64,000 bases of DNA from DATFTE01 sp963802575 (GCA_963802575.1 CAWDJF010000001.1:124001-188000), one strand, 5' to 3'. Shown: positions 17,125-26,048, counted from the stretch's first letter. Notes: generated from the sequence alone by a model not told the origin. Numbers and translations: made by a program.

Positions 17125-18276
17125 TTACCGCGCCAGCGCTCCCTGCAACTCCTCAGGCTCCGTCGCATACGCCAACGCGACCTCTGCATCGACCACGCCC
17201 GCGCTCACCAGCTTCGCGATCTCCCCATCAAAGTGCTGCATGCCCTCGGCTGCGCCTTCCTTCATCAGTTGCAGTAAACTCTGCCCCACCAGCCCTGCAC
17301 TCTCGATATACTGATGCGCACGCGGGCTGACTTTCAGAACCTCAAATGCTGCCACGCGACCGGTGCCGTCTTTGCGAGGCAAAAGCCGCTGCGCCACCAC
17401 ATGCCGAAGCGTCTTCGCCAGCCTCCCGCGCATCGATGATTGCTCGACCGGTGCAAACGCGCCCACAATTCTCTCTACCGTTTTCGCCGCGTCTACCGTG
17501 TTGACGCTCGACAGTACAAGGTGCCCTGTCTCCGCCGCTTCCACCACCATTTCCATGGTTTCGCGGTCGCGCAACTCTCCCACCAGGATCACCTTAGGCG
17601 CCTGCCGCAAAGCCGCGCGCAGGGCCAGTCCGAAGTTCGGAGTGTCGCTGTGCAGTTCCCGCTGGTGAATGGTGGCCCGCTTGTGGTTGTGCAGAAACTC
17701 AATCGGATCTTCAATGGTAATAATGTGGCATGTTTGCTGCTGGTTGATGCAATCGAGCAGTGCCGCCAGCGTGGACGACTTTCCCGATCCCCGTGGACCG
17801 GTGACCAGCACGATCCCATCGCGCAGGTTTGCGATTTCGCTTAATTGTTCCGGCAGACCCAGCCCGGCGAAGCTCGGGATCGCTGTAGGAATTACCCGCA
17901 TGATCACTGCGCAACTTCCGCGTTGAATAAAGACATTCACCCGGAACCGCGCCACGCCCGGCAGCCCGTAAGAAATGTCGCACGACCCCTGCTCCCGCAG
18001 CAGAGTGATGGCCTGCTTGTTGGCCCCGATCAGGTCGGCGGCCAGACGGCGCGTGTCGTCTGCGCTCATCAACGACAGGCCGGGAATCTGCACCGCGATC
18101 AGCTGGCCCAACACCTCGATCTGCGGCGGCCGTCCTGGAGAGAAAATCAGATCGCTGACCTGCTCACTCGCGCGCAGCATGGCCCCCAGCAGCACCGTCG
18201 TGGGCACGGCGCCAGAGCCGGACGAATACTTGTCGAGTTCAACGGCAATCGGGGCGCTGCCGGTTGCGGCGACCAT
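17125..18276 (-). CDS. pilT: PilT-like type IV pilus retraction ATPase
   Basis: This is a 383-residue hexameric secretion-type ATPase. An N-terminal PAS-like PilT domain is followed by Walker A (VTGPRGSGKSS), the Asp box (IITIEDPIEFLHNHKRA), Walker B (KVILVGELRDRETM) and HLVLSSVNTVDAAKTVERIV. In canonical PilT that last box is HLVFGTLHTxSA; here the histidine after TL is asparagine, and Walker A has GPRGSGKSS for GPTGSGKST. The protein therefore looks like a diverged paralogue. Retraction ATPases power twitching and DNA uptake. No other pilus gene lies nearby. Confidence 0.9.
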   Translation of the reverse strand: MVAATGSAPIAVELDKYSSGSGAVPTTVLLGAMLRASEQVSDLIFSPGRPPQIEVLGQLIAVQIPGLSLMSADDTRRLAADLIGANKQAITLLREQGSCDISYGLPGVARFRVNVFIQRGSCAVIMRVIPTAIPSFAGLGLPEQLSEIANLRDGIVLVTGPRGSGKSSTLAALLDCINQQQTCHIITIEDPIEFLHNHKRATIHQRELHSDTPNFGLALRAALRQAPKVILVGELRDRETMEMVVEAAETGHLVLSSVNTVDAAKTVERIVGAFAPVEQSSMRGRLAKTLRHVVAQRLLPRKDGTGRVAAFEVLKVSPRAHQYIESAGLVGQSLLQLMKEGAAEGMQHFDGEIAKLVSAGVVDAEVALAYATEPEELQGALAR

Positions 18277-18448
18277 AAAGCTTCCTTCGAGGAAGACAAG
18301 GCGCGATCAGGGAGGGGGATGCCCTGGCAATGAAACTACGCCCGGAATCCAATCTAGCCGATTCCGGACCCCCATTCCACGAAGAACGACATGGACATAG
18401 ACCTTCGTAACCCGTTGACCAGGAATGAGATGGAAGCTGGCCGCCAAT

Positions 18449-18473
18449 GAAAAAGGGCGGCCGGAGCCGCCCT
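18449..18473 (-). terminator. Rho-independent terminator of the downstream TPR gene
   Basis: On the minus strand GGGCGGC-TCCG-GCCGCCC is followed by TTTTTC, 23 bases past the stop codon of the TPR protein gene. Confidence 0.9.
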
Positions 18474-18495
18474 AAATTCGCACTAGATAAAGCCC

Positions 18496-19659
18496 TTATT
18501 GCTTCTTCGCCGGGGCTTTTTTCTGCTTGCCGAAACTAGTTTCCACCGAGGCACCGATGCTTGCCAACATCGCCTTGGCTTCTTCGGCATGAGGGCCGGT
18601 AGGCTGCAATTCCAGATACTTCTGGAACGCTTCAGCCGTCCCGTCAGGCGCCACCATCTTGTCGCCCTTCAAGGTCGCCGCGCCAATCAGATTCGTACCC
18701 TTCCAGTAGTACGCATCGGCCTTGGTAGGGTCGGCCGCGATCGCTTTATCGAAGGCATCCACCGCGCTCTGCCGGAGTTTTTCGTCGTTAGTCTTGTTCT
18801 GGTTTGTGAGCACCGCGCCTAGATTGAAGTAGTACTGCCCGGCAGCGGCCGGGTCCAGTTGCGCCGCCTGATTGTAAGACTTGATGGCATCATCCGCCTT
18901 GCCGGCTTTGATTTGCGCGTCGCCAAGGTTGTTGTAATAGGCGGCAATTTTCTTGTTCGCGTCCGGATCTTTCTCTCCCGCCTGTGCCGCAGCCTGCTTT
19001 TCAGCAATTGCCTTCTGGTAGGCATCGATGGCCCCGTCCAGGCGCTTACTCTTTTCTGCCGGATCCGTCTGCTTCGCTGCCGAGCCCCGGTCTGCGTCCC
19101 CCAACGTTGCCCATAAAATGTCGCGATGCGGATCGAGCGTAGTCGCGTCCGTCATCTCCTGGATGGCGGCGTCGAAATTCCCCGCCTTCATGTCATCGCG
19201 GGAAGTGGCCAGCTTCTCATTCAACTGCTTGATGGTCATGTTCTCTTTGGTGGCCTTTTCGGTCGCTTCCTGCTTCTTCTTCATCTCCTCGGCGCTCATG
19301 CCCTGGCCGGCCGCCTGGTTCTGAAGTTCCTTCTTCAAATCGAAATCGAGAGTGTTCTCGTCAAGGTTGACGGGGACATTGTTAAAGTGGAACATTTCTT
19401 TCCCGTCCACGAGCAGCTTCACGTTGTATTTGCCCGGTGAAATGCCCAGCGAGAAGTACTCGCCTTTGCCGTTGGTCTTTAAAGAGTATTTTCGGCCGGT
19501 TTCAGCGCTGGTCCACTCGACAATCGCGCCCGCCAGCGGCTTGCCCTCCGTGTCCTTGCATACGCCCTTCACCGTGCCCGTCGCCTGGGCGAACACCGGC
19601 GCCGCGCACAGCCCGACCAGCACTGCGACTACCAGGATATATATGCAGCGTTGTTTCAT
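18496..19659 (-). CDS. Exported carboxypeptidase-regulatory/TPR protein
   Basis: From ATG 19659 (GGGAGG about 10 bases upstream) the product is 387 residues. A signal peptide (MKQRCIYILVVAVLVGLCAAPVFAQ) precedes a carboxypeptidase-regulatory-like beta-sandwich (TGTVKGVCKDTEGKPLAGAI to about residue 110). A charged helical linker rich in Lys/Glu comes next, then about four TPR units such as AYYNNLGDAQIKAGKADDAI and AGQYYFNLGAVLTNQNKTND. It ends in a lysine tail. A role as an envelope scaffold is likely; partners are unknown. It has its own terminator, so it is the last gene of its transcript. Confidence 0.85.
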   Translation of the reverse strand: MKQRCIYILVVAVLVGLCAAPVFAQATGTVKGVCKDTEGKPLAGAIVEWTSAETGRKYSLKTNGKGEYFSLGISPGKYNVKLLVDGKEMFHFNNVPVNLDENTLDFDLKKELQNQAAGQGMSAEEMKKKQEATEKATKENMTIKQLNEKLATSRDDMKAGNFDAAIQEMTDATTLDPHRDILWATLGDADRGSAAKQTDPAEKSKRLDGAIDAYQKAIAEKQAAAQAGEKDPDANKKIAAYYNNLGDAQIKAGKADDAIKSYNQAAQLDPAAAGQYYFNLGAVLTNQNKTNDEKLRQSAVDAFDKAIAADPTKADAYYWKGTNLIGAATLKGDKMVAPDGTAEAFQKYLELQPTGPHAEEAKAMLASIGASVETSFGKQKKAPAKKQ

Positions 19660-19689
19660 ATCGATTGGCCTCCCGGCACAAGACTTAAG

Positions 19690-19770
19690 AATTTTCGATT
19701 TTCGATTTCCAATTGCCAATTATGACGCGCCGTCAATTGGCAATCGGCAGTTGGAAATTGAAAATCAAAA
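19690..19770. repeat. Inverted heptamer tracts (CAATTGG/TTCGATT type)
   Basis: Left arm TTCGATT, TTCGATT, TCCAATT, GCCAATT; right arm CAATTGG, CAATCGG, CAGTTGG, AAATTGA. The two arms are imperfect inverted repeats around GACGCGCC. It sits just downstream of queC. Confidence 0.65.
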
Positions 19771-19776
19771 GGACGA

Positions 19777-20469
19777 TCAAGTCGTTTCCATCTTTACCGC
19801 GTACGGAATCGGATCTTCCGCTCCCGCCTCGCGAAACGCCTTGAGCCGCAGCACACAGCTATCACAGACGCCGCACGCCCGGTCTTCCTGACTGTAGCAA
19901 GACCACGTTAAATCGAAGGGCGCGCCCAATTCAAGGCCAAGGGTCACAATCTGCGATTTCCGCATGGCGATCAGCGGAGTGACGATCTCAATCTTCCCCT
20001 CCTTTGTGCCCGCTTTCACGACCTGGTTGAAGGCTTCGTAATACGCTGGGCGGCAATCAGGATACCCCGAACTATCCTGCTCCACTGCTCCTATATAGAC
20101 CTTGGCCGCATCCAGCACTTCGGCCCAACTCACGGCCACGGCCAGAAAATGCGCGTTGCGGAACGGTACGTAGGTTACAGGAACATCGTGTCCGATCGTG
20201 GCCGACTCGGGCACGGCGATATTCGGATCGGTCAGCGCCGAACCTCCGATCGCCCGCAGTGCCTCGTTGCGCACGACTAATCGCTCGTGAATCCCCAGCC
20301 GATCGCATATCCCTAGGAATGCCCGCCGCTCCCGTTCCTCGGTCCGCTGTCCATAGCTGATATGCAAGGCCGCCGCATCACAATCACGCGCCGCCAACGC
20401 TGCGCAAACACACGAATCCATGCCACCGCTGAGAAGAACCACCGCGCGACTTTGAGAGGAGATTGCCAA
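19777..20469 (-). CDS. queC: 7-cyano-7-deazaguanine synthase QueC
   Basis: The protein is 230 residues. The PP-loop ATPase motif VVLLSGGMDS opens it, followed by ISYGQRTEERERRA and VPFRNAHFLAVAVSWAEVL. The C-terminal zinc cluster CYSQEDRACGVCDSC supplies the expected cysteines. QueC converts 7-carboxy-7-deazaguanine to preQ0 in queuosine synthesis. The only start that keeps the PP-loop complete is TTG 20469, because a stop lies in frame just upstream. That codon lies inside a heptamer repeat tract. It is third in the order queD-queE-queC. Confidence 0.95.
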   Translation of the reverse strand: MAISSQSRAVVLLSGGMDSCVCAALAARDCDAAALHISYGQRTEERERRAFLGICDRLGIHERLVVRNEALRAIGGSALTDPNIAVPESATIGHDVPVTYVPFRNAHFLAVAVSWAEVLDAAKVYIGAVEQDSSGYPDCRPAYYEAFNQVVKAGTKEGKIEIVTPLIAMRKSQIVTLGLELGAPFDLTWSCYSQEDRACGVCDSCVLRLKAFREAGAEDPIPYAVKMETT

Positions 20470-20534
20470 TTTTCAATTTCCAGTTGTCAATTTTGAACTC
20501 CGGTTTTCCATCGGCAATTGAGAATCGGAAATCG
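20461..20534. repeat. Heptamer tract overlapping queC start (AATTTTC type)
   Basis: Sevens GATTGCC, AATTTTC, AATTTCC, AGTTGTC, AATTTTG are followed after a short gap by an inverted arm (CGGCAATTGAGAATCGGAAA). The tract fills the queE-queC gap and includes the first codons of queC. Confidence 0.6.
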
Positions 20535-20537
20535 TAC

Positions 20538-21221
20538 CTAGACTCCCTTCATCGCCGGATCCCAAATAAACTTGTGAATCTGCAATCCCAGTCGCGCGGA
20601 CACATCATCGGCAAGCATCCACTCCGCCAATTCTTGCGGATCGAGCAGACAGTGTGAAGCGCTGCGTGTACCCTTCGCGTCCTTGCGAAAGGCTGGAGAG
20701 AACAGCACCGCGCCTGCCCGGTCCGCAAGCCGGTGTTGCGACGAAAAATCCCTGGCGAACTCGTAGTCCACCCGGTCGCTGATCACGAACTTCACTTCAT
20801 CGTGCGGCCCCAGTGTCTCCAGATTCTCCACATGAAACGTGTTCGGCTCGCCTGAGTTTGGACACTTTACATCCACAATCTTCACCACGGCACTGGGTAC
20901 CCGCTCCAACGGACGCTCACCGCTGGTCTCAAGCATTACCTGGTAACCCACGTCCAAAAGCCTTTGCATCAGAGGGATGACTTCTCGCTCCTGCAGCATG
21001 GGCTCGCCTCCGGTGATCTCTACCAGTCCTCCGTCAGGGCTGAGTTGTTCGACTTCCTTTAGAACCTCTTCCATCGCCATGCGATGCCCGCCCGTGAAGG
21101 TGTATTCGCTATCGCACCAGGCGCACCGCAGGTTGCAGCCCGTCAGGCGTATGAATACGCAGGGCAACCCCGCGTGCGTAGATTCTCCCTGAATCGACTT
21201 GAAAATCTCGGTGATCTGCAT
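20538..21221 (-). CDS. queE: 7-carboxy-7-deazaguanine synthase QueE
   Basis: From ATG 21221 the product is 227 residues. This radical-SAM enzyme carries the cysteine cluster in RLTGCNLRCAWCDSEYTFTG, spaced CxxxCxxC, and the N-terminal EIFKSIQGESTHAGLP loop that is diagnostic of QueE. ITGGEPMLQ follows as the SAM-binding GGE motif. QueE rearranges 6-carboxytetrahydropterin, the QueD product, to carboxydeazaguanine. A longer start at 21248 would run into the palindrome and is less likely. Confidence 0.95.
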   Translation of the reverse strand: MQITEIFKSIQGESTHAGLPCVFIRLTGCNLRCAWCDSEYTFTGGHRMAMEEVLKEVEQLSPDGGLVEITGGEPMLQEREVIPLMQRLLDVGYQVMLETSGERPLERVPSAVVKIVDVKCPNSGEPNTFHVENLETLGPHDEVKFVISDRVDYEFARDFSSQHRLADRAGAVLFSPAFRKDAKGTRSASHCLLDPQELAEWMLADDVSARLGLQIHKFIWDPAMKGV

Positions 21222-21237
21222 GGCAGTAGCGCCGGCA

Positions 21238-21273
21238 GGGTGCCCCACCTTTCGCGGTTTTCGAAAGGTGGGG
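21238..21273. repeat. REP-like palindrome, family A copy 3
   Basis: The stem CCCCACCTTTCG / CGAAAGGTGGGG is nearly perfect, with a short loop. It lies in the queD-queE gap and has compensatory stem changes relative to the copies at 13958 and 52258. Confidence 0.65.
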
Positions 21274-21278
21274 ATTCT

Positions 21279-21659
21279 CTACCCCTCGGAATAGGTCGCG
21301 GTCGTCGTGTCCGTCTCGAATACAGTGACGTTCTTCACTCGTACCCGGCCGCTGGTGACGCGCTCCAGTTTGACATTGCTCTCGTCGTAGAAGTACTTCG
21401 CCAGATTCTCAGCCGACGGATTCAGCACGGTAAACGGCTCCAGATCATTGATCATCTGATGATCGAGCCGCTCGATGACATGCTTCATGACTTCGCGCAA
21501 ATCTTTGAAGTCGAGCAGCAAGCCGGCTTTATCCAGTTCCTTGCCCGCCAAGGTGACGCGCACCTTGTAGTTGTGCCCGTGCGGATTCTCGCACTTGCCC
21601 TTGTAATTCCGCAGGTAGTGCCCCGCGGCAAACGTATCTTCGACGGTGACTTCGAACAT
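21279..21659 (-). CDS. queD: 6-carboxy-5,6,7,8-tetrahydropterin synthase QueD
   Basis: From ATG 21659 the protein is 126 residues, the usual size. The zinc histidines appear in FAAGHYL and NPHGHNYKV, with the catalytic cysteine in KGKCENPHGH. LLLDFKDLREVMKHVIERLD and NPSAENLAKYFYD complete the family pattern. QueD makes the carboxytetrahydropterin used by QueE, so the three genes supply preQ0 for queuosine. The gene appears first in the transcript. Confidence 0.95.
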   Translation of the reverse strand: MFEVTVEDTFAAGHYLRNYKGKCENPHGHNYKVRVTLAGKELDKAGLLLDFKDLREVMKHVIERLDHQMINDLEPFTVLNPSAENLAKYFYDESNVKLERVTSGRVRVKNVTVFETDTTTATYSEG

Positions 21660-21961
21660 GCATCCCCTTGCCAGAAATCTCAACGGCTCCCGGCTAACCC
21701 TCTATTCTACAGCCCCTGGCCGTCATGAGGGAAAGGATGGGAGAGGACGGGCTTCCCACCCGAGCCTGGCCTGAATGGTTCCGAAGGGTTACCCGCAAAC
21801 TGCAACGAAAAGCCGTGATCGGCCATTTCAGGCAGACGTCATCCTTCGCCCGTCAGGCGGATTTGCACCTACCCCAGTTCGGCGTTCGCGTCGCAATGCC
21901 CAACTGAAAGAAAAAGGGACGAGCCTTAGCCCGTCCCTTGTGAAAACACACCTTTTAGGCT
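21660..21961. other. Intergenic region upstream of queD
   Basis: About 300 bases separate queD from the PNGase A-like gene; both genes are on the minus strand. The right part holds the terminator of the latter gene. The remainder should contain the queD promoter. I looked for a preQ1 riboswitch and could not support one. Confidence 0.5.
21911..21937 (-). terminator. Rho-independent terminator after PNGase A-like gene
   Basis: On the minus strand GGGACG-G-GC / GC-T-CGTCCC form a hairpin followed by TTTTTCT, 25 bases past the stop at 21962. The hairpin resembles palindrome family C. Confidence 0.85.
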
Positions 21962-23668
21962 CTATTGCTGTGTATTGCACTTGTAGGTAATGGCCGACAA
22001 GTAGTTATTCACCGCATTCAACGTCAGGTCGTAGCAACCCCCCAGCGAGTTGTTGAGGAAGTAGTGGTTGAAACTCGCCTGTCCCTGGTTGGAGATGAAA
22101 TTGAAGTTCTGATCGAATAGCAGCGTGTCGGTCGTCCCCACCGCATTATTCCGCTGTTTGGTGAACGTTACCTTCCCGTTGGCGGTGTCCGTCGTCTGAT
22201 AGTGATTCTCTTGATGGATGTTCGTCGTCTGCGCGATATCGCCATCGATCGTAGGCATCAGTGAAATGTCCACGGTCAACGGATAGCGCGTCGACAGCGA
22301 AGTCACCCGCGACCCCGTGCCATCTTTGATCGTCGTGGTCGAGTAGATCTGAGTGTTTTGCGTGATGTCTTGCACGTAGTCGGTCGCAGTGATGTCGAAA
22401 TTCTGCGAGTTCGTGAAAGCGATGTTCTGCGACACGGTGGTGGTCACCTTGCCCGCGGAGCCGTTGACGTAGCCAGTGATCTGGAAGTTACGGTTCGAGG
22501 TGACCGAGACTGTGCCCGTGATATTGCCTTGACCATCGACATTGATGTTCTCGACCACATTCGGATTCGGTGTCGCGCTCAGATTGTTGTAAGTCACTTT
22601 CCCGGAAACTTGTGAGGCATTCTGATCAAGAAGAAGCAGCAACGCCGCTGTCGCCGAGAAGTAGTTGTCCACGTTAAACACGCTGAGCGACACCGTGTGC
22701 TGCTGACCGTTACTGAGTAATCCGGCAAACGGAGTCAGATCCACGCGGTAAGGCACGAAGTTCAGCGTCTGGACACCCGGCAATGGGAACCACAAGAACG
22801 GATCGATGCCGCCCGTGAAAATCCAGGGAAACACCGGAGCCACTCCCGCCGGCTGCCCATCAATCGTGACCTCCGTCTCGCGGTAAGCCGTTCCCGGACA
22901 ACTCTGCAATTCGCTCGAGACATCGTTGGGAACGCAGGTGTACCAGAACTCATCCGCGTTCTGGCTCTGTGCGTATACATCCAGGAACGCGCGTTGAATG
23001 TTCATCGGCAGGGTGAACGTCGCCGACAAAGTGTCGGTCGGAGATGTCAACGTCACCGTTCCCGGAGTCGACGAGAGCGGCAGCACCTCGTCAAACGGAC
23101 GCGGGTTCTGCGTCGCGCCTTGTTCCAGCGGGTAGAACTCCACATCGGCGCTGCCGTAAATAATGCCGGTGTACTGATCGTTGACCAGGTTGCCGATGTC
23201 CACCTGTCCCGCCTGGGAAGTCAGAAACAGCGGCGCGTACTCGGTCAGGTCGCTCTCAACATGCCAGTCAGGGCCGAACGTGGGCGAAGGCTCAGCCGTC
23301 GTTCCAAAGTAGATGTTAGTGCCCCCTAGCCAAATATTGGCCGTGCGATCGAATTGAACTCCCGCCGTGACCGAGAAGTTGCCCTCGAACACAATCTTCC
23401 GCCAAGGCCCGGGGCAGCTAGCTGGAGGCTCATAACTGAAGGATTTGGGATTGAAATCTTCGAAGGCCAGATTGTCGAAAAGCTGCACTTTGCAGGGCGT
23501 AGATGAGGGCCGCAACACTTGAGGATCGGCGGTCACCGTATCTTGTGATCCGATCTGATAAGTTTGTCCAGCCGCAAAACCTTGCACAGAACCGGCAAAC
23601 AACAAGAAAGCCAGCGTGCTAATGGCCAGAACGGCTTTCCCTTCATAAACCTCTGAACTCTTAAGCAT
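21962..23668 (-). CDS. Secreted peptide-N-glycosidase A-like protein
   Basis: This 568-residue protein has an N-terminal hydrophobic signal (AISTLAFLLFAGSVQGFAAG). The following 250 residues match the PNGase A pattern: VQLFDNLAFEDF, WRKIVFEGNFSVTAGVQFDR, IWLGGTNIYFGTTAEPSP, WHVESDLTEYAPLF and IGNLVNDQYTGIIYG. The eukaryotic family removes N-glycans from asparagine; bacterial members are less studied. The C-terminal half is beta-rich and Asn/Thr-rich. The call rests on several matching blocks, but activity on glycoproteins is inference. It forms its own transcription unit with a terminator. Confidence 0.75.
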   Translation of the reverse strand: MLKSSEVYEGKAVLAISTLAFLLFAGSVQGFAAGQTYQIGSQDTVTADPQVLRPSSTPCKVQLFDNLAFEDFNPKSFSYEPPASCPGPWRKIVFEGNFSVTAGVQFDRTANIWLGGTNIYFGTTAEPSPTFGPDWHVESDLTEYAPLFLTSQAGQVDIGNLVNDQYTGIIYGSADVEFYPLEQGATQNPRPFDEVLPLSSTPGTVTLTSPTDTLSATFTLPMNIQRAFLDVYAQSQNADEFWYTCVPNDVSSELQSCPGTAYRETEVTIDGQPAGVAPVFPWIFTGGIDPFLWFPLPGVQTLNFVPYRVDLTPFAGLLSNGQQHTVSLSVFNVDNYFSATAALLLLLDQNASQVSGKVTYNNLSATPNPNVVENINVDGQGNITGTVSVTSNRNFQITGYVNGSAGKVTTTVSQNIAFTNSQNFDITATDYVQDITQNTQIYSTTTIKDGTGSRVTSLSTRYPLTVDISLMPTIDGDIAQTTNIHQENHYQTTDTANGKVTFTKQRNNAVGTTDTLLFDQNFNFISNQGQASFNHYFLNNSLGGCYDLTLNAVNNYLSAITYKCNTQQ

Positions 23669-23986
23669 TTACTCTCTCCTCGCGCACCGACGGCGCATTC
23701 GCTGCGTCACGCCCCTACAGCTAAACCTAAGTGGTACAAGCATATAACGGGCCATTCGTCTGTCAAGGAGACCAACGGCTCACAGAGGCAGCCCGGGAAG
23801 GTGTCAGGAACCGTGACAAATGAAAGGCAGAAGTAGGAAGTCAGAATGTGGAAAGCAGGCGGGGCCGGGCGGCGAAATTCTTAGCGTCCTTTGCGGCAGT
23901 TCTTGGCGAGACCTTTGCGATTTAAGATTTTGAACTCCTGTGAGGAAGGTTACCGACTAACAGGCGTTACTTCTGCTTTCACGTTG
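23669..23986. other. Intergenic region, no gene seen
   Basis: No plausible coding frame is visible. It should hold the promoter of the minus-strand PNGase A-like gene at its left end. It also carries the heptamer tract at 23824 and a run of related short words CTTAGCG, CTTTGCG, CTTGGCG, CTTTGCG with irregular spacing (23880-23925). Confidence 0.5.
23824..23859. repeat. Degenerate heptamer tract (GCAGAAG type)
   Basis: It reads in sevens as GCAGAAG, TAGGAAG, TCAGAAT, GTGGAAA, GCAGG. It is single-armed. Confidence 0.45.
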
Positions 23987-26038
23987 CTAGCTCTCCTCAA
24001 CTCCAAAAAAAGCCTCTACTTGCTTCAAATCCGTCGTCCGCCGGTAACTCGGCAAGCTCTCCACAAACACCCGCCCGTACTGCTTCTTGAGAATCCGATT
24101 ATCGAGCAGAGTAAGCAACCCGCGATCGTGCAAAGACCGAATCAGCCTTCCGAACCCCTGCTTCAAAGTGATCACCGCCGCCGGAACCTGATATTGAAAG
24201 AACGCGTTCCCACCCTCGGCATCAATCGACTTCACCCGCGCCGCTACAACGGGATCGCTCGGCACCGCGAAGGGCAGCCTGTCGATAATCACGCAACTCA
24301 ACTGTTCCCCCTGGACATCCACGCCTTGCCAGAACGAAGAAGTCGCGAACAAGACAGCATGCGGCGTCAGCCGGAACTCCTCCAGCAGCGCGCTCTTCGG
24401 CGCGTCCCCCTGCAAGAGCATGGGATAGTCCAACTCTCCTAACAACCGCTGATACACGTCATTCATCTGCGCATAGCTGGTGAAAAGCACAAAAGCCCGC
24501 CCGCGCGTGATCTCAAGCAAGCGCTTGATCCGGTCCGCCGCCTTCGCGGCAAACTGCGGCGTGCGCGGATCCGGCAAATCCGGGGGCACATAAAAGAGCG
24601 CCTGATTCTCGTAATCGAAATGCGAAGGCAGGATCACTTCCCGCGCATGCTCCAACCCTAACCGCCGCCGCATATACTCAAACCCGCCGCCTACAGCCAG
24701 AGTCGCCGAAGTCAGCACCGCGCACTCCAACTGGTCGAACATGCAGGACTTCAGAATGGGAGCAACATCAATCGGCGTAGCCTGCAGGAAAACATTCTGC
24801 CGCCCACCGGAAGAAAAATTGTCTTTGGCCTTGGAAAACGAGCCTCGTCTCCGTTCAATCCAGAACACCGTGTTGTGATCTTCCTGCTCCATCAGAAAGC
24901 CCAACTGCACCTGCAATTGCTGCGCCCGCCGCGAGAAGTTAAACACCTCCTCCGGCTTCGAAGGCATGTTCTCGAGCTCAGAACCCAGCCTTCGCACCGA
25001 TTGTTGCAGCGACAAATACTCTTCTCCGTTTTCTTCCAAAAACTCGCGTCTGTTCTCGAATGCAAAGCGCCCATCGCCCTGCGGCAGCACCGAGAAGAAG
25101 AACATCGCCCGTTCGCGCAAACTCTTGACGGCTCCCGCCACTTGCGCCGAAAGCATGTGATTCCGCTGCAGCGAAATCTCCACGTCGCGGCACAATTCCT
25201 CAAAGCGCGCATTGCTGACGGTCACGCCAAAATAATTGCCGGCTACGTCTTCGAGTTCATGTGCTTCATCGAAGATGACCGCCCCCACCTCCGGCAGAAT
25301 CCCCGCATCCGGCGCGTATTCGGCCTGTTGCTTGATCGCGAGATCGGCAAAGAACAGATGGTGATTGACGATGATGATGTCGCTCTCCATCGCCCGCCGG
25401 TGCATTTCGGTGATGAAGCACTTATCGAACGCGCTGCACTTCTGCCCCAGACACGTGTCGGCCCGTGCATCCAGCTTGTGCCACAGCGCACTCGCCTCGG
25501 GCAACGACGCCAGCTCCGCCCGGTCCCCGGTATGCGTCGTCTTTTCCCATGCCGCAATCGCCCTGTAGTGCTCAATCTCTTCCAGTCCGCTCAGCACCGG
25601 CTGATCGGTCAGGTCATATAGCTTCTTTTTACACAAATAATTGTTGCGCCCCTTCATGTAGCAGACGTTCAACTTGCCTTCGCCGTTGGGAAACAACGCC
25701 TGCTCAAGGAAGGGAACGTCTTTCCAGAAAAGCTGCTCCTGCAGATTTTTTGTGCCGGTAGAAATAATGACGCGCTTTCCCGACCGAATGACGGGCACAA
25801 GATAGGCCAGCGTCTTTCCCGTACCGGTTCCAGCCTCGACGATGAGGTGCCGCCGCTCTTCGAGCGCCTGCTCGACGGCCTGTGCCATCTGCAACTGTCC
25901 TCGCCGGAATTCGTACGCAGGATGCGTCCGCGAAAGCACTCCTCCGGGCGAGAAGAACTGGTAAAGCGACACATCTTTCTTCGCCGGGGCAGCGGGATGA
26001 GAGGAAGAAGCCACGAAGTCTCTATAATACCCATGCAA
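23987..26038 (-). CDS. dinG: DinG/XPD-type iron-sulfur DNA helicase
   Basis: The protein is 683 residues. Motifs in order are a Q-motif-like YEFRRGQLQMAQAV, Walker A EAGTGTGKTLAYLVP, Fe-S cysteines (NYLCKK, then TCLGQKCSAFDKC), NHHLFFADLA, and the DEAH box VIFDEAHELEDVAG. Later come the helicase domain 2 pieces LFTSYAQMNDVYQRL, TSSFWQGVDVQG, IDRLPFAVP and QGFGRLIRS. DinG-like enzymes unwind DNA 5'-3' and resolve R-loops and G-quadruplexes. It is transcribed divergently from der. The first residues (to about 20) are uncertain and the real start may be downstream. Confidence 0.93.
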   Translation of the reverse strand: MHGYYRDFVASSSHPAAPAKKDVSLYQFFSPGGVLSRTHPAYEFRRGQLQMAQAVEQALEERRHLIVEAGTGTGKTLAYLVPVIRSGKRVIISTGTKNLQEQLFWKDVPFLEQALFPNGEGKLNVCYMKGRNNYLCKKKLYDLTDQPVLSGLEEIEHYRAIAAWEKTTHTGDRAELASLPEASALWHKLDARADTCLGQKCSAFDKCFITEMHRRAMESDIIIVNHHLFFADLAIKQQAEYAPDAGILPEVGAVIFDEAHELEDVAGNYFGVTVSNARFEELCRDVEISLQRNHMLSAQVAGAVKSLRERAMFFFSVLPQGDGRFAFENRREFLEENGEEYLSLQQSVRRLGSELENMPSKPEEVFNFSRRAQQLQVQLGFLMEQEDHNTVFWIERRRGSFSKAKDNFSSGGRQNVFLQATPIDVAPILKSCMFDQLECAVLTSATLAVGGGFEYMRRRLGLEHAREVILPSHFDYENQALFYVPPDLPDPRTPQFAAKAADRIKRLLEITRGRAFVLFTSYAQMNDVYQRLLGELDYPMLLQGDAPKSALLEEFRLTPHAVLFATSSFWQGVDVQGEQLSCVIIDRLPFAVPSDPVVAARVKSIDAEGGNAFFQYQVPAAVITLKQGFGRLIRSLHDRGLLTLLDNRILKKQYGRVFVESLPSYRRTTDLKQVEAFFGVEES

Positions 26039-26048
26039 TGCCCATGTG

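Noticed and set aside
21660..21900. A preQ1 riboswitch upstream of queD
   Set aside because: I could not find a convincing preQ1-I or preQ1-II core in the leader; position alone is not enough.
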